A DNA stretch of 64,000 bases, from the NCBI GenBank assembly GCA_027627685.1, contig CP091241.1:2480396-2544395 (forward strand), in the 5' to 3' direction. Source of the stretch: Hyphomonadaceae bacterium ML37 (GTDB lineage Bacteria; Pseudomonadota; Alphaproteobacteria; Caulobacterales; Maricaulaceae). A program made the position numbers and the translations under genes. The notes beneath the pieces were generated by a model, which was not told the origin of the DNA, searched no databases, and saw only the letters and a list, made by a program, of their open reading frames with translations. Below are positions 8,469 through 17,434 of this stretch, in pieces. How positions within the stretch are numbered: the first letter of the stretch is position 1; every line of letters starts with the position of its first letter.

Positions 8469-11400
8469 CTAGCGCCCGGCCCCGAACCCGCCGCGCCAGG
8501 CGCGTGCGCCGCCGACATCGGACAATGTGCTGGCCAGCGCCGACAGGCGCGGATCACTGGACCGGCCCGTGCTGTCAGACACCAGGGCGAAGGCGTCGGC
8601 GTGGCGGCTGGCGGCCATGGCCGCGCCATAGCGCGCCTCCACACGCTCCAGCCCCGGACGCTCCTCGGCCAGCGCATAGGCCAGCGCCGCGCGCAACACG
8701 TCGTGGGTTTCGGAATCGGCCAGCGGCGCGTCATCGCGCCAGCGCTCGCCCAGCATTGCCTCCAGGCGCCGGCCCGCTTCATCCCAGCGCCGGGTGTCCC
8801 AGGCGATGTCGGCGCGCAGGCGGTCGGCTTCGGGCGAGCGGTCGGAACTGATCAGCTCCAACGCCTGATCGGGGCGGTTGAGGCCCGCCAGCGCGCGCGC
8901 CTGGAGCATGCGCCGCGAGGCGACCAGATCACCTGGCAGGCCCGCGATGCGGGTGCGTTCGATGGCGTTCAGGGCCGCTTCCGGATTGCCGTCCATAAGA
9001 TGGACCTGCGCCAGCTCCTCGGCGATCTGGGCGCGCGCCAGGCTCGTCATGGTCACGTCGGGGCTGAGCTGGTGGTCCAGCAATTGCGCCGCCCGGTCGA
9101 ACAGGCCGATCTCCACCAGCCGGCGCGCGATGCGGCGCACGATGCGGTGACCGGACGGGCCCTGCGGCGTCAGCGCATGATTGTCGTACCAGAGCGCCAG
9201 CGCCTGCATGGGGTCCATGCGGTCAAACCGCTCGCCTTCGAACAGGCGGCGGAACTCCTCCTGCATGTCGACGCCCAGCTGGCGCGCCACGCGGCTGCCC
9301 GGGAAGCGTTCCTGGGCTGAGCTCATGATCGCGAAGGCTTCCTCATACCGCCCGGCCTGCGCATAGGCTGTGCCCAGCATGCCGGCCACCGCCTGCTCCA
9401 CCTCGTCGCCGCGCCAGCGATAGAGGAGCCCCTCCAGCTGCACGGCGGCGGCATCCGCGCTGATGCGGTCATGGGCCATCTCAAGGCGGGTCTTCTCCAG
9501 CAGGGCGCGCGCCTGAATGGGCGTCCAGGGATCACTGTCCAGCGCCGCATAGCGCGACAGCGCCAGATCGATATCGCCTTGCGCCGCCGCCAGTCCCGCC
9601 AGCGCGACCGCCGCCTCGGCGCGGGCGCGCGGATCGGCCGGTTCGGCCAGAGCGCGGTCGATCCAGGCGTTTGCGCCCGCCAGATCCCGGCTGTTAAGCG
9701 CCGCGATGGCCGCCGCAGAAGACATGCGCGCCCGCCAGACCGGGTCCATGAAGAACAGCGCGTCACGCCCTTCCTCGAACAGGCGGCGCGCCCGGGGCCA
9801 GTCGCCGCGCTCCACCGCCAGCAGGCCCTGCCAGGGCCGCGCCGCGGCATCATTGACCAGCGCCGGGTGGGCGAAATAGCGCTCGGCCTCGCCCAGGCGC
9901 CCCGCCATATAGGCCGCCGCGCCGTGCATGGCGGCGATCTCGGGTGTGGTTTCGTATTCGGGCCGCAGCTGAACCGCGAGCTGGACGACCCCGGCGGCCT
10001 CCGTCGCCAGCTCCCAGCCGAGAAGAAAGCGCGCCAGCGCCAGTACGCTCTCGGGATCCTGCGCGCGCGCCTGACGCTCATGATGGCGCCGGCCTTCCAT
10101 GAAGGGCTGATCACCGCGCCAGCGCTCGAAATCGAGGAAGCCTGGCGACACAGGGGCGTCCGAGCCCGCGGTCAGGGCCGGATCGGAGGCGCGCGACAGG
10201 GTCAGCCCGCCCGGACGCATCAGCTCTGCCCCGCCGGGCCGCGCGACCAGCGACAGGCCGTCGGACAGGGGTTGAACCGCCGCGCCATGGGTGGACGCAA
10301 GGATAACCGCATCGGCGAAACGGCGCTCTTCGGGCAGGCCGGTCATCCGCCCGTCCGCGGTCAGGACGAACAGCCGGTCGCCGACCACCGGATCGGCCAA
10401 CTCGACCACGGAGCGCGCCCCGGACATCGCCATGCGCAAGACGGACGGGCGTCCGGCGCCGGTATCGCGCGCCAGGCGCACCGAATGCGGCGCCTCGGAC
10501 AGGGAATCGGCGAGCGTGATCGTCCAGCCCGCGCCGGCGGCGCGTACCTCGGCCAGCGTCGCCGGCGCGGTTTCAAAACGCAGAGCGGTATGGTTCGGGC
10601 CGGACACGACGCGCGGGCTGCGCACGCGTGTCGACGGCGCGGCGTCCAGAGCACTCAAATCCAGCTCGGCGGCCGCGTCAAACACGATCCAGATCGCGCC
10701 GGCGCGCCGGAATACTGCTGCGCCCGGGAGCGCCGCCCAGGGGAAGTGCAGGCTCACCACGCTGCCTGGCGCAGGCTGCACGCGCACCTGCACGACGCCA
10801 TCGTCAGGCACCGGATTGGTCCGCACCTCGATGGCAGGCAAATCCATATCCGCCCGGTCCGGCTCAACTGCGTCCGGCGTCACGTCCGCAGGCTCCGGAT
10901 CAGGCGTTTGTTCGGACTGCAGGTCAGGCTGGAGCTCCACAGGCTCCGGCACGGCGACGCCTGGCGCCTCAGGCGCGGCGCCGTTGGCGTCAGCGAACGC
11001 CTGCAAGGCGGCCAGCGCCGCATTCGCGGCGGACTGGGTGCGCGCTGCATCCACGGTCAGCTCGCCCGGCGCATCGGACCAGGCGCGCAGGGTCGCGCCG
11101 TCTTCCAGACGGAAGACCAGGATGAAGCTCTGACCGCCATCGCGCTCGCGGCGCACCGATTGGATGAAGCGCGGCGGCGCGCCCAAAAGGTCGGAGAGAT
11201 CAATCTCCGCCTCGCGGGCAAAGCGCAGGCGCATCTCCTGCGCGCTTTGCTCCAGCGTCCACTCAACGGGCTCGGGCCAGGTGAAGATGAGCCTCGACCA
11301 GTCGCTCGCCTCGCCCACACGCACGCTGGCGGCCAGAGGCGGCAGGGGGGCGGCGGCGGCCTCGGCAGCCTCTGCTGCGGCGGCCTCGCGAGCGGCTTGC

Positions 11401-11840
11401 GCCTCGCGCTGGCGAATGACGAAATCGCTGACGAAGGGGGCCAGCGCCGGAGCGCCGGGCGCGGCCAGATCCAGCGCGATGACATTGTGAGAAACCGAAA
11501 CGCGCGGCTCGACGGCACGGTTCAGCGCCAGGCGCAGCGTGCGCCCGTCCGCGTCCAGCCGGGCCATGGCCACGATGTCCGGCAGCGCATCTCGCACCGC
11601 GTCCGCATCCAGAATCACCGGCTCGGACAGGCGCGCGACCAGAACCGCGCCGGCGGCCACATCGGCCTCGGCTGTCAATGCGCCGCCGGAACTTTCAGGC
11701 AAGGTGATCAACAGGCGCGCGGTGGCGCCGGTGCGCTCCACCGACACGCTGGCCGGGACCTGCGCTGTCGCGGCCCCCGCCGCCAGCGCCGCCAGGGCTG
11801 CGGCGATCAGGGCGCGCAGGTCAGTCCACCGCCGCGACAC
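8469..11840 (-). CDS. large secreted TPR-repeat protein of the fliL-fliM operon
   Basis: 1123 residues from a GTG at 11840, chosen because GGAGG sits about 7 bases ahead and a clean signal peptide follows (Arg-Arg-Trp, then an Ala/Leu core ending GAATAQ). A start at 11861 would place charged residues before the signal. Residues about 30-450 are Ala/Pro/acid-rich with beta-type segments. The C-terminal half is alpha-helical with degenerate tetratricopeptide repeats. It is the last gene of fliL-fliM-DUF6468-MotE-like and overlaps the MotE-like gene by 20 bp. A periplasmic role in motor assembly is likely from context. I recognise no enzymatic motif. Confidence 0.75.
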   Translation of the reverse strand: MSRRWTDLRALIAAALAALAAGAATAQVPASVSVERTGATARLLITLPESSGGALTAEADVAAGAVLVARLSEPVILDADAVRDALPDIVAMARLDADGRTLRLALNRAVEPRVSVSHNVIALDLAAPGAPALAPFVSDFVIRQREAQAAREAAAAEAAEAAAAPLPPLAASVRVGEASDWSRLIFTWPEPVEWTLEQSAQEMRLRFAREAEIDLSDLLGAPPRFIQSVRRERDGGQSFILVFRLEDGATLRAWSDAPGELTVDAARTQSAANAALAALQAFADANGAAPEAPGVAVPEPVELQPDLQSEQTPDPEPADVTPDAVEPDRADMDLPAIEVRTNPVPDDGVVQVRVQPAPGSVVSLHFPWAALPGAAVFRRAGAIWIVFDAAAELDLSALDAAPSTRVRSPRVVSGPNHTALRFETAPATLAEVRAAGAGWTITLADSLSEAPHSVRLARDTGAGRPSVLRMAMSGARSVVELADPVVGDRLFVLTADGRMTGLPEERRFADAVILASTHGAAVQPLSDGLSLVARPGGAELMRPGGLTLSRASDPALTAGSDAPVSPGFLDFERWRGDQPFMEGRRHHERQARAQDPESVLALARFLLGWELATEAAGVVQLAVQLRPEYETTPEIAAMHGAAAYMAGRLGEAERYFAHPALVNDAAARPWQGLLAVERGDWPRARRLFEEGRDALFFMDPVWRARMSSAAAIAALNSRDLAGANAWIDRALAEPADPRARAEAAVALAGLAAAQGDIDLALSRYAALDSDPWTPIQARALLEKTRLEMAHDRISADAAAVQLEGLLYRWRGDEVEQAVAGMLGTAYAQAGRYEEAFAIMSSAQERFPGSRVARQLGVDMQEEFRRLFEGERFDRMDPMQALALWYDNHALTPQGPSGHRIVRRIARRLVEIGLFDRAAQLLDHQLSPDVTMTSLARAQIAEELAQVHLMDGNPEAALNAIERTRIAGLPGDLVASRRMLQARALAGLNRPDQALELISSDRSPEADRLRADIAWDTRRWDEAGRRLEAMLGERWRDDAPLADSETHDVLRAALAYALAEERPGLERVEARYGAAMAASRHADAFALVSDSTGRSSDPRLSALASTLSDVGGARAWRGGFGAGR

Positions 11841-12516
11841 GTCGCGCCTCCATTTCTGCACGGGTCAGAGGCGGCTGGGCGCGCGCTGCCAGCAGGGTCG
11901 TCAGGTCGGCGACGAAGCGCGGATTGGCGGCCTCCATGATCTGCGAATAGCGACGCGCATTCATCTCCTGCAGCGCCGCGGCGATCTGGATCAGCGTGTC
12001 ACGATCGGTGACCATCAAGGTCTCCAGCACCGGGGCCGCCGCTTCGGGCTCCATGGTGGCGTAGACCTGCACGATGGCGCCGAGCTGATTGTCACGCGCC
12101 GCGTTGAGGGTATCGACCAGCGTCTGGATATCGTCGCGCAGAGCGAGCAGCTGCACCTCGCGCTCGTCCAGGCGGCGCTCGGCGACGGTGATCAATTGCT
12201 CGCGCGTGTCGAGCTCGGCGGCGCGGCGGTCCAGGGCGCGCATGCGCTGGGCGACGCGGCTTTGCAGGTCCAGCTCGGCCTGGGAGGGCAACGCCATGGG
12301 CGCGGACTCGTCTGGCAGAGGCGGCAGAGGTGGCGGCGCTTCAGCGGACTCGTCAGGCGGCGCGGGTTCGTCGTCTGCGGGCGCGGGATCTTCGACGGCA
12401 TAGGCGGACGCCTCGCCCAGCCAGGTGATCGCGCCGTCGGCGAGCGACAGGCCTTTCAGGGCCAGCAGCCCGGCCAGAACGACCGACAGGAGGAGGAGCG
12501 GACGGGCGGCGCGCAT
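11821..12516 (-). CDS. MotE-like flagellar protein (MgtE-N-like domain)
   Basis: 231 residues. An N-terminal membrane anchor (about 6-28) is followed by a Pro/Glu/Asp-rich stretch (about 40-75) and a long coiled coil (about 80-150). The C-terminal helical domain, around MNARRYSQIMEAANPRFVADL, resembles the MgtE N-terminal domain of MotE. MotE in rhizobia is a periplasmic chaperone for MotC. The gene starts 5 bp after DUF6468 and overlaps the TPR gene. A Caulobacter protein with an anchored, proline-rich layout from this region (PflI) has a reported role in flagellar placement; I cannot say whether this is its counterpart. Confidence 0.7.
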   Translation of the reverse strand: MRAARPLLLLSVVLAGLLALKGLSLADGAITWLGEASAYAVEDPAPADDEPAPPDESAEAPPPLPPLPDESAPMALPSQAELDLQSRVAQRMRALDRRAAELDTREQLITVAERRLDEREVQLLALRDDIQTLVDTLNAARDNQLGAIVQVYATMEPEAAAPVLETLMVTDRDTLIQIAAALQEMNARRYSQIMEAANPRFVADLTTLLAARAQPPLTRAEMEARRVAAVD

Positions 12517-12521
12517 TGATC

Positions 12522-12920
12522 TTACCTCATCGCCTTGAGCGTCTCGAGACGGCGGCGCGCGTCATCGGCTTGCGGCGCAGCGGCGGCGCGCGGGGCACAG
12601 GTGCGTTGCGACCGCTCGGACAGGCGCGAGGCCTGCTCGTCAGCCCCGGCGCCCAGGAAGCGAAGCTCGTCACACAGGCGCCGGGCCTGTTCGACATCGC
12701 CCTTCAGGCTTGCGCCCTGCTCGCGCGCGGCCCGGTCCAGCGCGGCCAGGCTGGCGCGGGCGCGGTCCACGGCGTCATTGAGGCTGGCGATGGTCTCCTT
12801 GAGGCCGTCCTGCCCCTCGCGCAGCGTGCGCAGCCGGCGATCCACGCGCCAGCACATGATCGCGGCCGCCGCCAGCAGGAGACAGACCAGTCCTTCAAAA
12901 GCGAAAGCTGCGAGCGTCAT
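12522..12920 (-). CDS. DUF6468 family flagellar-operon protein
   Basis: 132 residues. One N-terminal membrane helix (about 5-25) is followed by a coiled coil (about 28-90) and a basic, Ala/Arg-rich tail. The start at 12920 gives a classic ATGA overlap with the stop of fliM, so an earlier start inside fliM is unlikely. The family is found beside fliM in Caulobacter-like bacteria. A structural or assembly role at the motor is inferred from place only. Confidence 0.72.
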   Translation of the reverse strand: MTLAAFAFEGLVCLLLAAAAIMCWRVDRRLRTLREGQDGLKETIASLNDAVDRARASLAALDRAAREQGASLKGDVEQARRLCDELRFLGAGADEQASRLSERSQRTCAPRAAAAPQADDARRRLETLKAMR

Positions 12921-14080
12921 GTGAACCTCATTACCGATTTGCGGGCGGCGGACGAGAGCGGGGCGTCGAGCCGCACGCCGATATTGTGGCCAATGCGGCC
13001 CATACGCCCGTGGGTCAGCTGAATCGGGCCACACCGCAATTCAATCGCGCCGTCCGGGCCGGTATCGAGCAGGAGCGTGTCGCCCACTTTCAGCTTCATC
13101 ACCTCGCCGAGAGGCTTTTGCATCTCGTCCAGCACGGCGGCGACTTCGACCTTGGTGGACCACAGCTCGGTCGCCAAATGGCTTTCCCAGATATTGTCGC
13201 GCCCGAACTTCTCGCCCATGAACTGCTGCAGCAGCATTTTGCGGATCGGCTCCAGCGTGGCGTAGGGCAGCAGCATCTCGATGCGGCCGCCGCGGTCTTC
13301 CATGTCGATGCGCAGCTTGACCAGGATGGCGGCGTTGGCCGGGCGGGCGATGGCGGCGAAGCGCGGATTGGTCTCGACCCGGTCGAGATCGAAATCCACC
13401 TCGGTCAGCGGCGCAAAAGCGGCGCGCGCATCATTGAGCACCACTTCGATCATGCGCTGCACGAGCGTGCGCTCGATGGTGGTGTAGGGCCGTCCCTCCA
13501 CACGCATGGCCGAGGTGCCGCGCCGTCCGCCCAGCAGCACGTCCACGATGGAATAAATGAGATTGGAATCCACTGTCAGCAGGCCGAAATTGTCGAGCTG
13601 GCGCGCCCGGAACACCGCCAGGATCGCGGGCAGCGGGATGGAGTTGAGGTAGTCGCCAAACCGGATGGAGGAGATATTATCAAGGCTCACCTCCACATTG
13701 TCCGAGGTGAAATTGCGCAAGCTCGTCGTCATCAGCCGCACCAGGCGGTCGAAGACGATCTCCAGCATGGGCAGGCGCTCGTAGGACACCAGCGCCGAGT
13801 TGATGATGGCGCGGATGCCCGAGCGCTCATTGGTTTCGTCGTCCGAAACCGAGAAGCCGAGCAGGGAGTCTATCTCGTCCTGATTGAGGATGCGCTCCTG
13901 GCTCTGACCGTTCTGGGCCGGCAGGGAGGTCTGGGACTCGTCCCCGACCATCGCCTCCCATTCAGACGCCAGCGCGTCGCCGTCTTCAGGCGCGCCGCCG
14001 GATGCGCCGGCGTCGGGCTGATCGCCCGCAGCGTCCGCCTCCCATTCGGCGGCCATGGCTTCCTGATCGACGTCGCTCAC
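12917..14080 (-). CDS. fliM: flagellar motor switch protein FliM
   Basis: 387 residues starting at GTG. An acidic N-terminal stretch is followed by NQDEIDSLLGF near residue 75, the usual lead-in of FliM. Then comes the CheC-like middle domain with ERLPMLEIVFDRLVR and the SVDxLLGG-type motif SIVDVLLGG, and a C-terminal FliN-like (SPOA) domain from about 295. FliM forms the C-ring and binds phosphorylated CheY. It lies 14 bp after fliL and overlaps DUF6468 by 4 bp. The N-terminus is longer than in enteric FliM. Confidence 0.93.
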   Translation of the reverse strand: MSDVDQEAMAAEWEADAAGDQPDAGASGGAPEDGDALASEWEAMVGDESQTSLPAQNGQSQERILNQDEIDSLLGFSVSDDETNERSGIRAIINSALVSYERLPMLEIVFDRLVRLMTTSLRNFTSDNVEVSLDNISSIRFGDYLNSIPLPAILAVFRARQLDNFGLLTVDSNLIYSIVDVLLGGRRGTSAMRVEGRPYTTIERTLVQRMIEVVLNDARAAFAPLTEVDFDLDRVETNPRFAAIARPANAAILVKLRIDMEDRGGRIEMLLPYATLEPIRKMLLQQFMGEKFGRDNIWESHLATELWSTKVEVAAVLDEMQKPLGEVMKLKVGDTLLLDTGPDGAIELRCGPIQLTHGRMGRIGHNIGVRLDAPLSSAARKSVMRFT

Positions 14081-14094
14081 AGCCCGTTTCCCCG

Positions 14095-14643
14095 CTATTG
14101 CATCATGAATTCGTCGAACAGGACATCGTCCACCTCGAGCGGGGCGATGATCAGGTTCGTGCGGCGCACCAGCTCGGCCTTGAAGCGGAAATGCCCCATG
14201 GAGCCGTCCAGGTCTTCAGGGCGCAGCGTGCGCAGAAATTCCAGGTAGCTGTCTCTGAGCACCTGGCGGCGCATCGGATCGGCCAGCTGCTCGGCCACGC
14301 GGGCATCCTGGTACGCCACCTGGAAGGATACGATGATGGTGGTGCGCCGCCCGGTCCCGACCAGAGAGACGGTGATCGGCTCGTCCAGGGGCGAGGCGGT
14401 GGCCATCCGGTCCATATAGGTTTGCTGCTCAAGCGCGGCGGTTTCAGCGGCTTCGGCCGCGGCCACATCCACCTCGTCCTCGCCGCCGCCCAGCAACAGC
14501 AAGGCGCCCGCGACGCCCGCGAGAATGAGGATCACCGCCGGCAGGCCGATAAACAGGGCCAGCTTCTTGATATCAGGCTTGGACTTGCCGGCTTCGCCTT
14601 CAGCGCCGTCCGCCTCGCCCTCTTTTTCCACATCCTCGGCCAT
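14095..14643 (-). CDS. fliL: flagellar basal body-associated protein FliL
   Basis: 182 residues from the ATG at 14643, chosen because AGGAGC lies just ahead; a start further upstream would add a non-conserved leader. An acidic, lysine-containing cytoplasmic N-terminus leads to one transmembrane helix (about 31-55) and the periplasmic FliL domain, which ends in the hydrophobic/acidic tail DVLFDEFMMQ. FliL stabilises stator units at the motor. It is the first gene of the minus-strand unit fliL-fliM-DUF6468-MotE-like-TPR and diverges from flgF across a 266-bp control region. Confidence 0.9.
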   Translation of the reverse strand: MAEDVEKEGEADGAEGEAGKSKPDIKKLALFIGLPAVILILAGVAGALLLLGGGEDEVDVAAAEAAETAALEQQTYMDRMATASPLDEPITVSLVGTGRRTTIIVSFQVAYQDARVAEQLADPMRRQVLRDSYLEFLRTLRPEDLDGSMGHFRFKAELVRRTNLIIAPLEVDDVLFDEFMMQ

Positions 14644-14682
14644 GGCCTGCTCCTGTCGCGGCGCAATTGCGATCAACGGGCA

Positions 14683-14713
14683 TTAACCGCCGCTGCGGTT
14701 AACGATTCGTTGG
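14683..14713 (-). promoter_or_regulatory. candidate CtrA control region of fliL
   Basis: TTAACCGC and GCGGTTAA form a perfect palindrome at 14683-14702. Read for fliL, CCAA-N7-TTAACC at 14699-14713 keeps the second CtrA half-site fully and half of the first (consensus TTAA-N7-TTAA). It lies 40-70 bp before fliL. In Caulobacter early flagellar operons are CtrA-controlled, so the match is plausible but imperfect. Confidence 0.4.
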
Positions 14714-14827
14714 GAAAGCGCGTTCACCCGGCAGTTATTGCCGCCTTGTGCACACCTGAGCGGCAAGCCTGCACCATCTGATCAAGGCGGCCCACGGCCT
14801 GCCTCAATGAAATCAATGCATTAACCA

Positions 14828-14842
14828 TGGCACGAGGCTTGC
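14828..14842 (+). promoter_or_regulatory. sigma-54 promoter of flgF
   Basis: TGGCAC-N5-TTGC at 14828-14842 keeps GG and GC exactly 12 bp apart, as sigma-54 requires, and the sequence is TGGCACGAGGCTTGC. It lies 68 bp before the flgF start. TTAACC directly precedes the -24 element, as it does at flgI. Class III basal-body operons in Caulobacter use sigma-54. Confidence 0.8.
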
Positions 14843-14909
14843 GCCAGCGATCAGGAACGGCCGCCAAGAACCCGCGGCTGGGGCTCAACGCCAGAAGGAG
14901 AGGCGCCCC

Positions 14910-15641
14910 ATGGACAATGCGATGCTCATCGGTCTGTCGCGCCAGCTCACGCTGCGCCGCGAGATGGACATCACGGCCAACAATATCGCGAACATCAACA
15001 CGGACGGCTTCAAGGCCGAGCGCGTGATGCTGGAATCGCGCGAGACCCGCCGCGCGCGCCACGAAGACGGCCCGCCGCAGGTGCAGTTTGTCGGCGAATG
15101 GGCCATGGCGCGCGACTTCACCCAGGGCGCGCTGACCTCCACCGGGCGCCCGCTGGATCTGGCGCTGGACGGGCCGGGCTTCTTTGTTCTGGAAACCCAG
15201 GCCGGCGATCGCTTCACCCGCGACGGGCGGTTCACGCTCAATGCCCAGGGCGAGCTGACGGCGTCCGACGGCGCGCGTGTGCTGGATGAAGGCGGCGCGC
15301 CCATCGTGCTGGACCCGAACGCGGGCCCCGTGCAGTTCGGCACAGACGGCGTGCTGATCCAGAACGGCAATCCCGGCGCGCGTCTGGCGCTGGCCGTGTT
15401 CGAAGCGCCGGGCCAGCTCTCCAAGATCGGCGACAACCGGTATGCGGCGCCCGAAGACGCCGCGCGCCTCGATGAACGCCCGGTTGTGCGCCAGGGCTTC
15501 AGCGAGAGCTCGAATGTCCGCGCCATCCTTGAAATGAGCCGGATGATGGAGGTCAGCCGCGCGTATCAGTCGGTGACCCGCATGATCCGCGACGCCGACG
15601 AACTGAGCCGCAAGGCGATCGAACGCCTTGGCCGGCCGTAA
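14910..15641 (+). CDS. flgF: flagellar proximal rod protein FlgF
   Basis: 243 residues. The N-terminal rod motif ITANNIANINTDGFKAER near residues 22-40 and a C-terminal helix, SSNVRAILEMSRMMEVSRAY, are the paired coiled ends of axial proteins; the D1 core lies between. FlgF is a proximal rod subunit. An AGGAGA site precedes the ATG. It is the first gene after a strong sigma-54 promoter, 25 bp ahead of flgG. It lacks the longer D2 insert of FlgG, which supports FlgF over FlgG. Confidence 0.92.
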   Translation: MDNAMLIGLSRQLTLRREMDITANNIANINTDGFKAERVMLESRETRRARHEDGPPQVQFVGEWAMARDFTQGALTSTGRPLDLALDGPGFFVLETQAGDRFTRDGRFTLNAQGELTASDGARVLDEGGAPIVLDPNAGPVQFGTDGVLIQNGNPGARLALAVFEAPGQLSKIGDNRYAAPEDAARLDERPVVRQGFSESSNVRAILEMSRMMEVSRAYQSVTRMIRDADELSRKAIERLGRP

Positions 15642-15666
15642 TTTTCCTTAAGCTGGAGACTGCATC

Positions 15667-16452
15667 ATGCGCGCCCTGTCCACCGCCGCCACCGGGATGG
15701 AAGCCCAGCAGCTGGCCGTTGAAGTGATCGCCCACAATCTGGCGAACATGAACACCACGGCGTTCAAGCGCCAGCGGGCCGAGTTTCAGGATCTGCTCTA
15801 CCAGACCCTGCGCCAGCCCGGCGCGGCCTCGTCTGACGCCGGAACTATCGTGCCCACCGGGGTGCAGGTCGGCCTCGGGGTCAATGCCGGCTCGGTCTAC
15901 CGCATCACCGAACAGGGCAGCCTGTCCCAGACGGCCAACCCCTATGACGTCGCCATTTCGGGCGACGGCTATTTCCGTATCCAGCTGCCCAATGGCGGCG
16001 AGGCGTATACGCGGGCGGGCAATTTCTCCCTCAGCCCTGAGGGCGAGCTGGTGACGTCTGACGGTTACCGGGTGGAACCCGGCATCGTGGTGCCGGTGGA
16101 AGCGCGCCAGATGGTGATCAACCAGCAAGGCCAGGTTCAGGCCCTGCTCGACGGCGAGGCCGAGCCGCAAGTGGTGGGCCAGCTGGAGCTGGTGATCTTC
16201 GCCAACGAGGCAGGCCTCGAACAGATTGGCGGCAATCTGCTGCTGGAGAGCGCAGCCTCCGGCGCGCCGCAGCCCGGCGTGCCGGGCGATCCCGGCTTCG
16301 GCGTGGTGCGTCAGGGCTTCATCGAAAGCTCCAATGTGGACGCCGTCACCGAGGTGACCGCCCTCATCCAGGCCCAGCGCGCCTACGAAATGAACGCCCG
16401 CGTCATCAGCGCCGCCGACGAGATGCTCGCCGCCTCGTCGAACCTGCGCTGA
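15667..16452 (+). CDS. flgG: flagellar distal rod protein FlgG
   Basis: 261 residues, standard FlgG length. The N-terminus starts MRALSTAATGM with the rod motif HNLANMNTTAFKRQRAEFQDL. The C-terminus has SSNVDAVTEVTALIQAQRAYE and ends near NLR, typical of FlgG. FlgG builds the distal rod that crosses the peptidoglycan and P-ring. It sits between flgF and flgA in the order seen in Caulobacter, with a 19-bp gap to flgA. Confidence 0.95.
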   Translation: MRALSTAATGMEAQQLAVEVIAHNLANMNTTAFKRQRAEFQDLLYQTLRQPGAASSDAGTIVPTGVQVGLGVNAGSVYRITEQGSLSQTANPYDVAISGDGYFRIQLPNGGEAYTRAGNFSLSPEGELVTSDGYRVEPGIVVPVEARQMVINQQGQVQALLDGEAEPQVVGQLELVIFANEAGLEQIGGNLLLESAASGAPQPGVPGDPGFGVVRQGFIESSNVDAVTEVTALIQAQRAYEMNARVISAADEMLAASSNLR

Positions 16453-16471
16453 GGATTAGGAAAGGCACGCC

Positions 16472-17422
16472 ATGACCCGCACCCTCGCCCTGCTCTCCGC
16501 GCTCGCCGTCCTCTCCCTTGCCGCGCCGCCCGCCGCCGATGCGGACGAGGCGCGCACGGTGATCCTGAAAGACCGGCTGACCACTCTGGATGGCGTGATC
16601 ACGCTGGGCGATCTGTTCGACGGCGCCGGCGAGGCGGCGGACGCCATTCTGGCGCGCGCGCCAGCGCCCGGTCAGCGCGTGTCGCTGGATCCGGCCTTTA
16701 TCCGCGCCGAGGCCGCGCGCCACGGCCTCAGCTGGGCCAATGCGGGCGGCGTGATGCGGGTGACCGTGGAGCGCGCCGCGCGCACGGTCAGCGCCACCGA
16801 TATCGCCCGCCTGATCGAGGAAGCCCTGTACGTGGAAAGCGGCCAGGCCCATCTGGTGGAGCTGTCCAACCGCACCCAGACGCTTCACGCCCCGCTGGAC
16901 AGCGCGGGCGGGCCCGAGCTGGTCAGCCTGGAGCATGATGCGCGCGCGGGTCTGTTCCGCGCCGAGATCGCACCCTGGCCGGGCGCCGCGCCCGAGCGCG
17001 TCGGCGGCCGGGTCCAGCCGGTCAGTGATGTCCCGGTGCTGACCCGCGCCGTGGCCCGCGGCGATGTCATCACCGACGACATGGTGCGCTGGGAGCGGCT
17101 GGCGGCAGGCCAGGTCCGCCCCGACACGCTGATGAGCGCCGACGCGCTGGTCGGCCAGGAGGCCCGCCGCACACTGCGCGCCGACACGCCGCTGCGCGCC
17201 CTGGACCTGCAGGCGCCGGTCCTGATCAATCGCGGCGACACCGTGCAGCTGGTCTATCAGGCCGGCGGGCTGGTGCTGACCGCGCGCGCGCGGGCGCTGG
17301 ACAATGCGTCCGAGGGCCAGACGGCGCGCTTTTTGAACCTTCAATCCAACCGCACCATCGACGCGATCGCCGAGGCGCCAGGCCAGGCCCGGGTCGCGTC
17401 GGGTCCCACCTTCACCAACTAG
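16472..17422 (+). CDS. flgA: flagellar P-ring assembly chaperone FlgA
   Basis: 316 residues with a Sec signal peptide (about 1-23, ending ADADEA). The C-terminal SAF-type domain starts near PVLTRAVARGDVITDDMV (about 190) and is followed by QEARRTLRADTPLRALDL. FlgA helps FlgI form the P-ring in the periplasm. The preceding AGGAAAGG is a good ribosome site. It is in the operon flgF-flgG-flgA-flgH. Confidence 0.92.
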   Translation: MTRTLALLSALAVLSLAAPPAADADEARTVILKDRLTTLDGVITLGDLFDGAGEAADAILARAPAPGQRVSLDPAFIRAEAARHGLSWANAGGVMRVTVERAARTVSATDIARLIEEALYVESGQAHLVELSNRTQTLHAPLDSAGGPELVSLEHDARAGLFRAEIAPWPGAAPERVGGRVQPVSDVPVLTRAVARGDVITDDMVRWERLAAGQVRPDTLMSADALVGQEARRTLRADTPLRALDLQAPVLINRGDTVQLVYQAGGLVLTARARALDNASEGQTARFLNLQSNRTIDAIAEAPGQARVASGPTFTN

Positions 17423-17434
17423 GAGCCAGCCGCC

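Noticed and set aside
9471-11939. An 822-codon open frame on the plus strand, opposite the TPR gene
   Set aside because: Its product is Arg/Gly/Gln-rich with no domain, and the minus-strand frame has a signal peptide, TPR helices and operon overlaps. It is open only because of high GC.
12522-13034. A longer start for the DUF6468 gene inside fliM
   Set aside because: The ATG at 12920 gives an exact ATGA overlap and puts the membrane helix at the N-terminus; the longer form adds residues read from fliM DNA.
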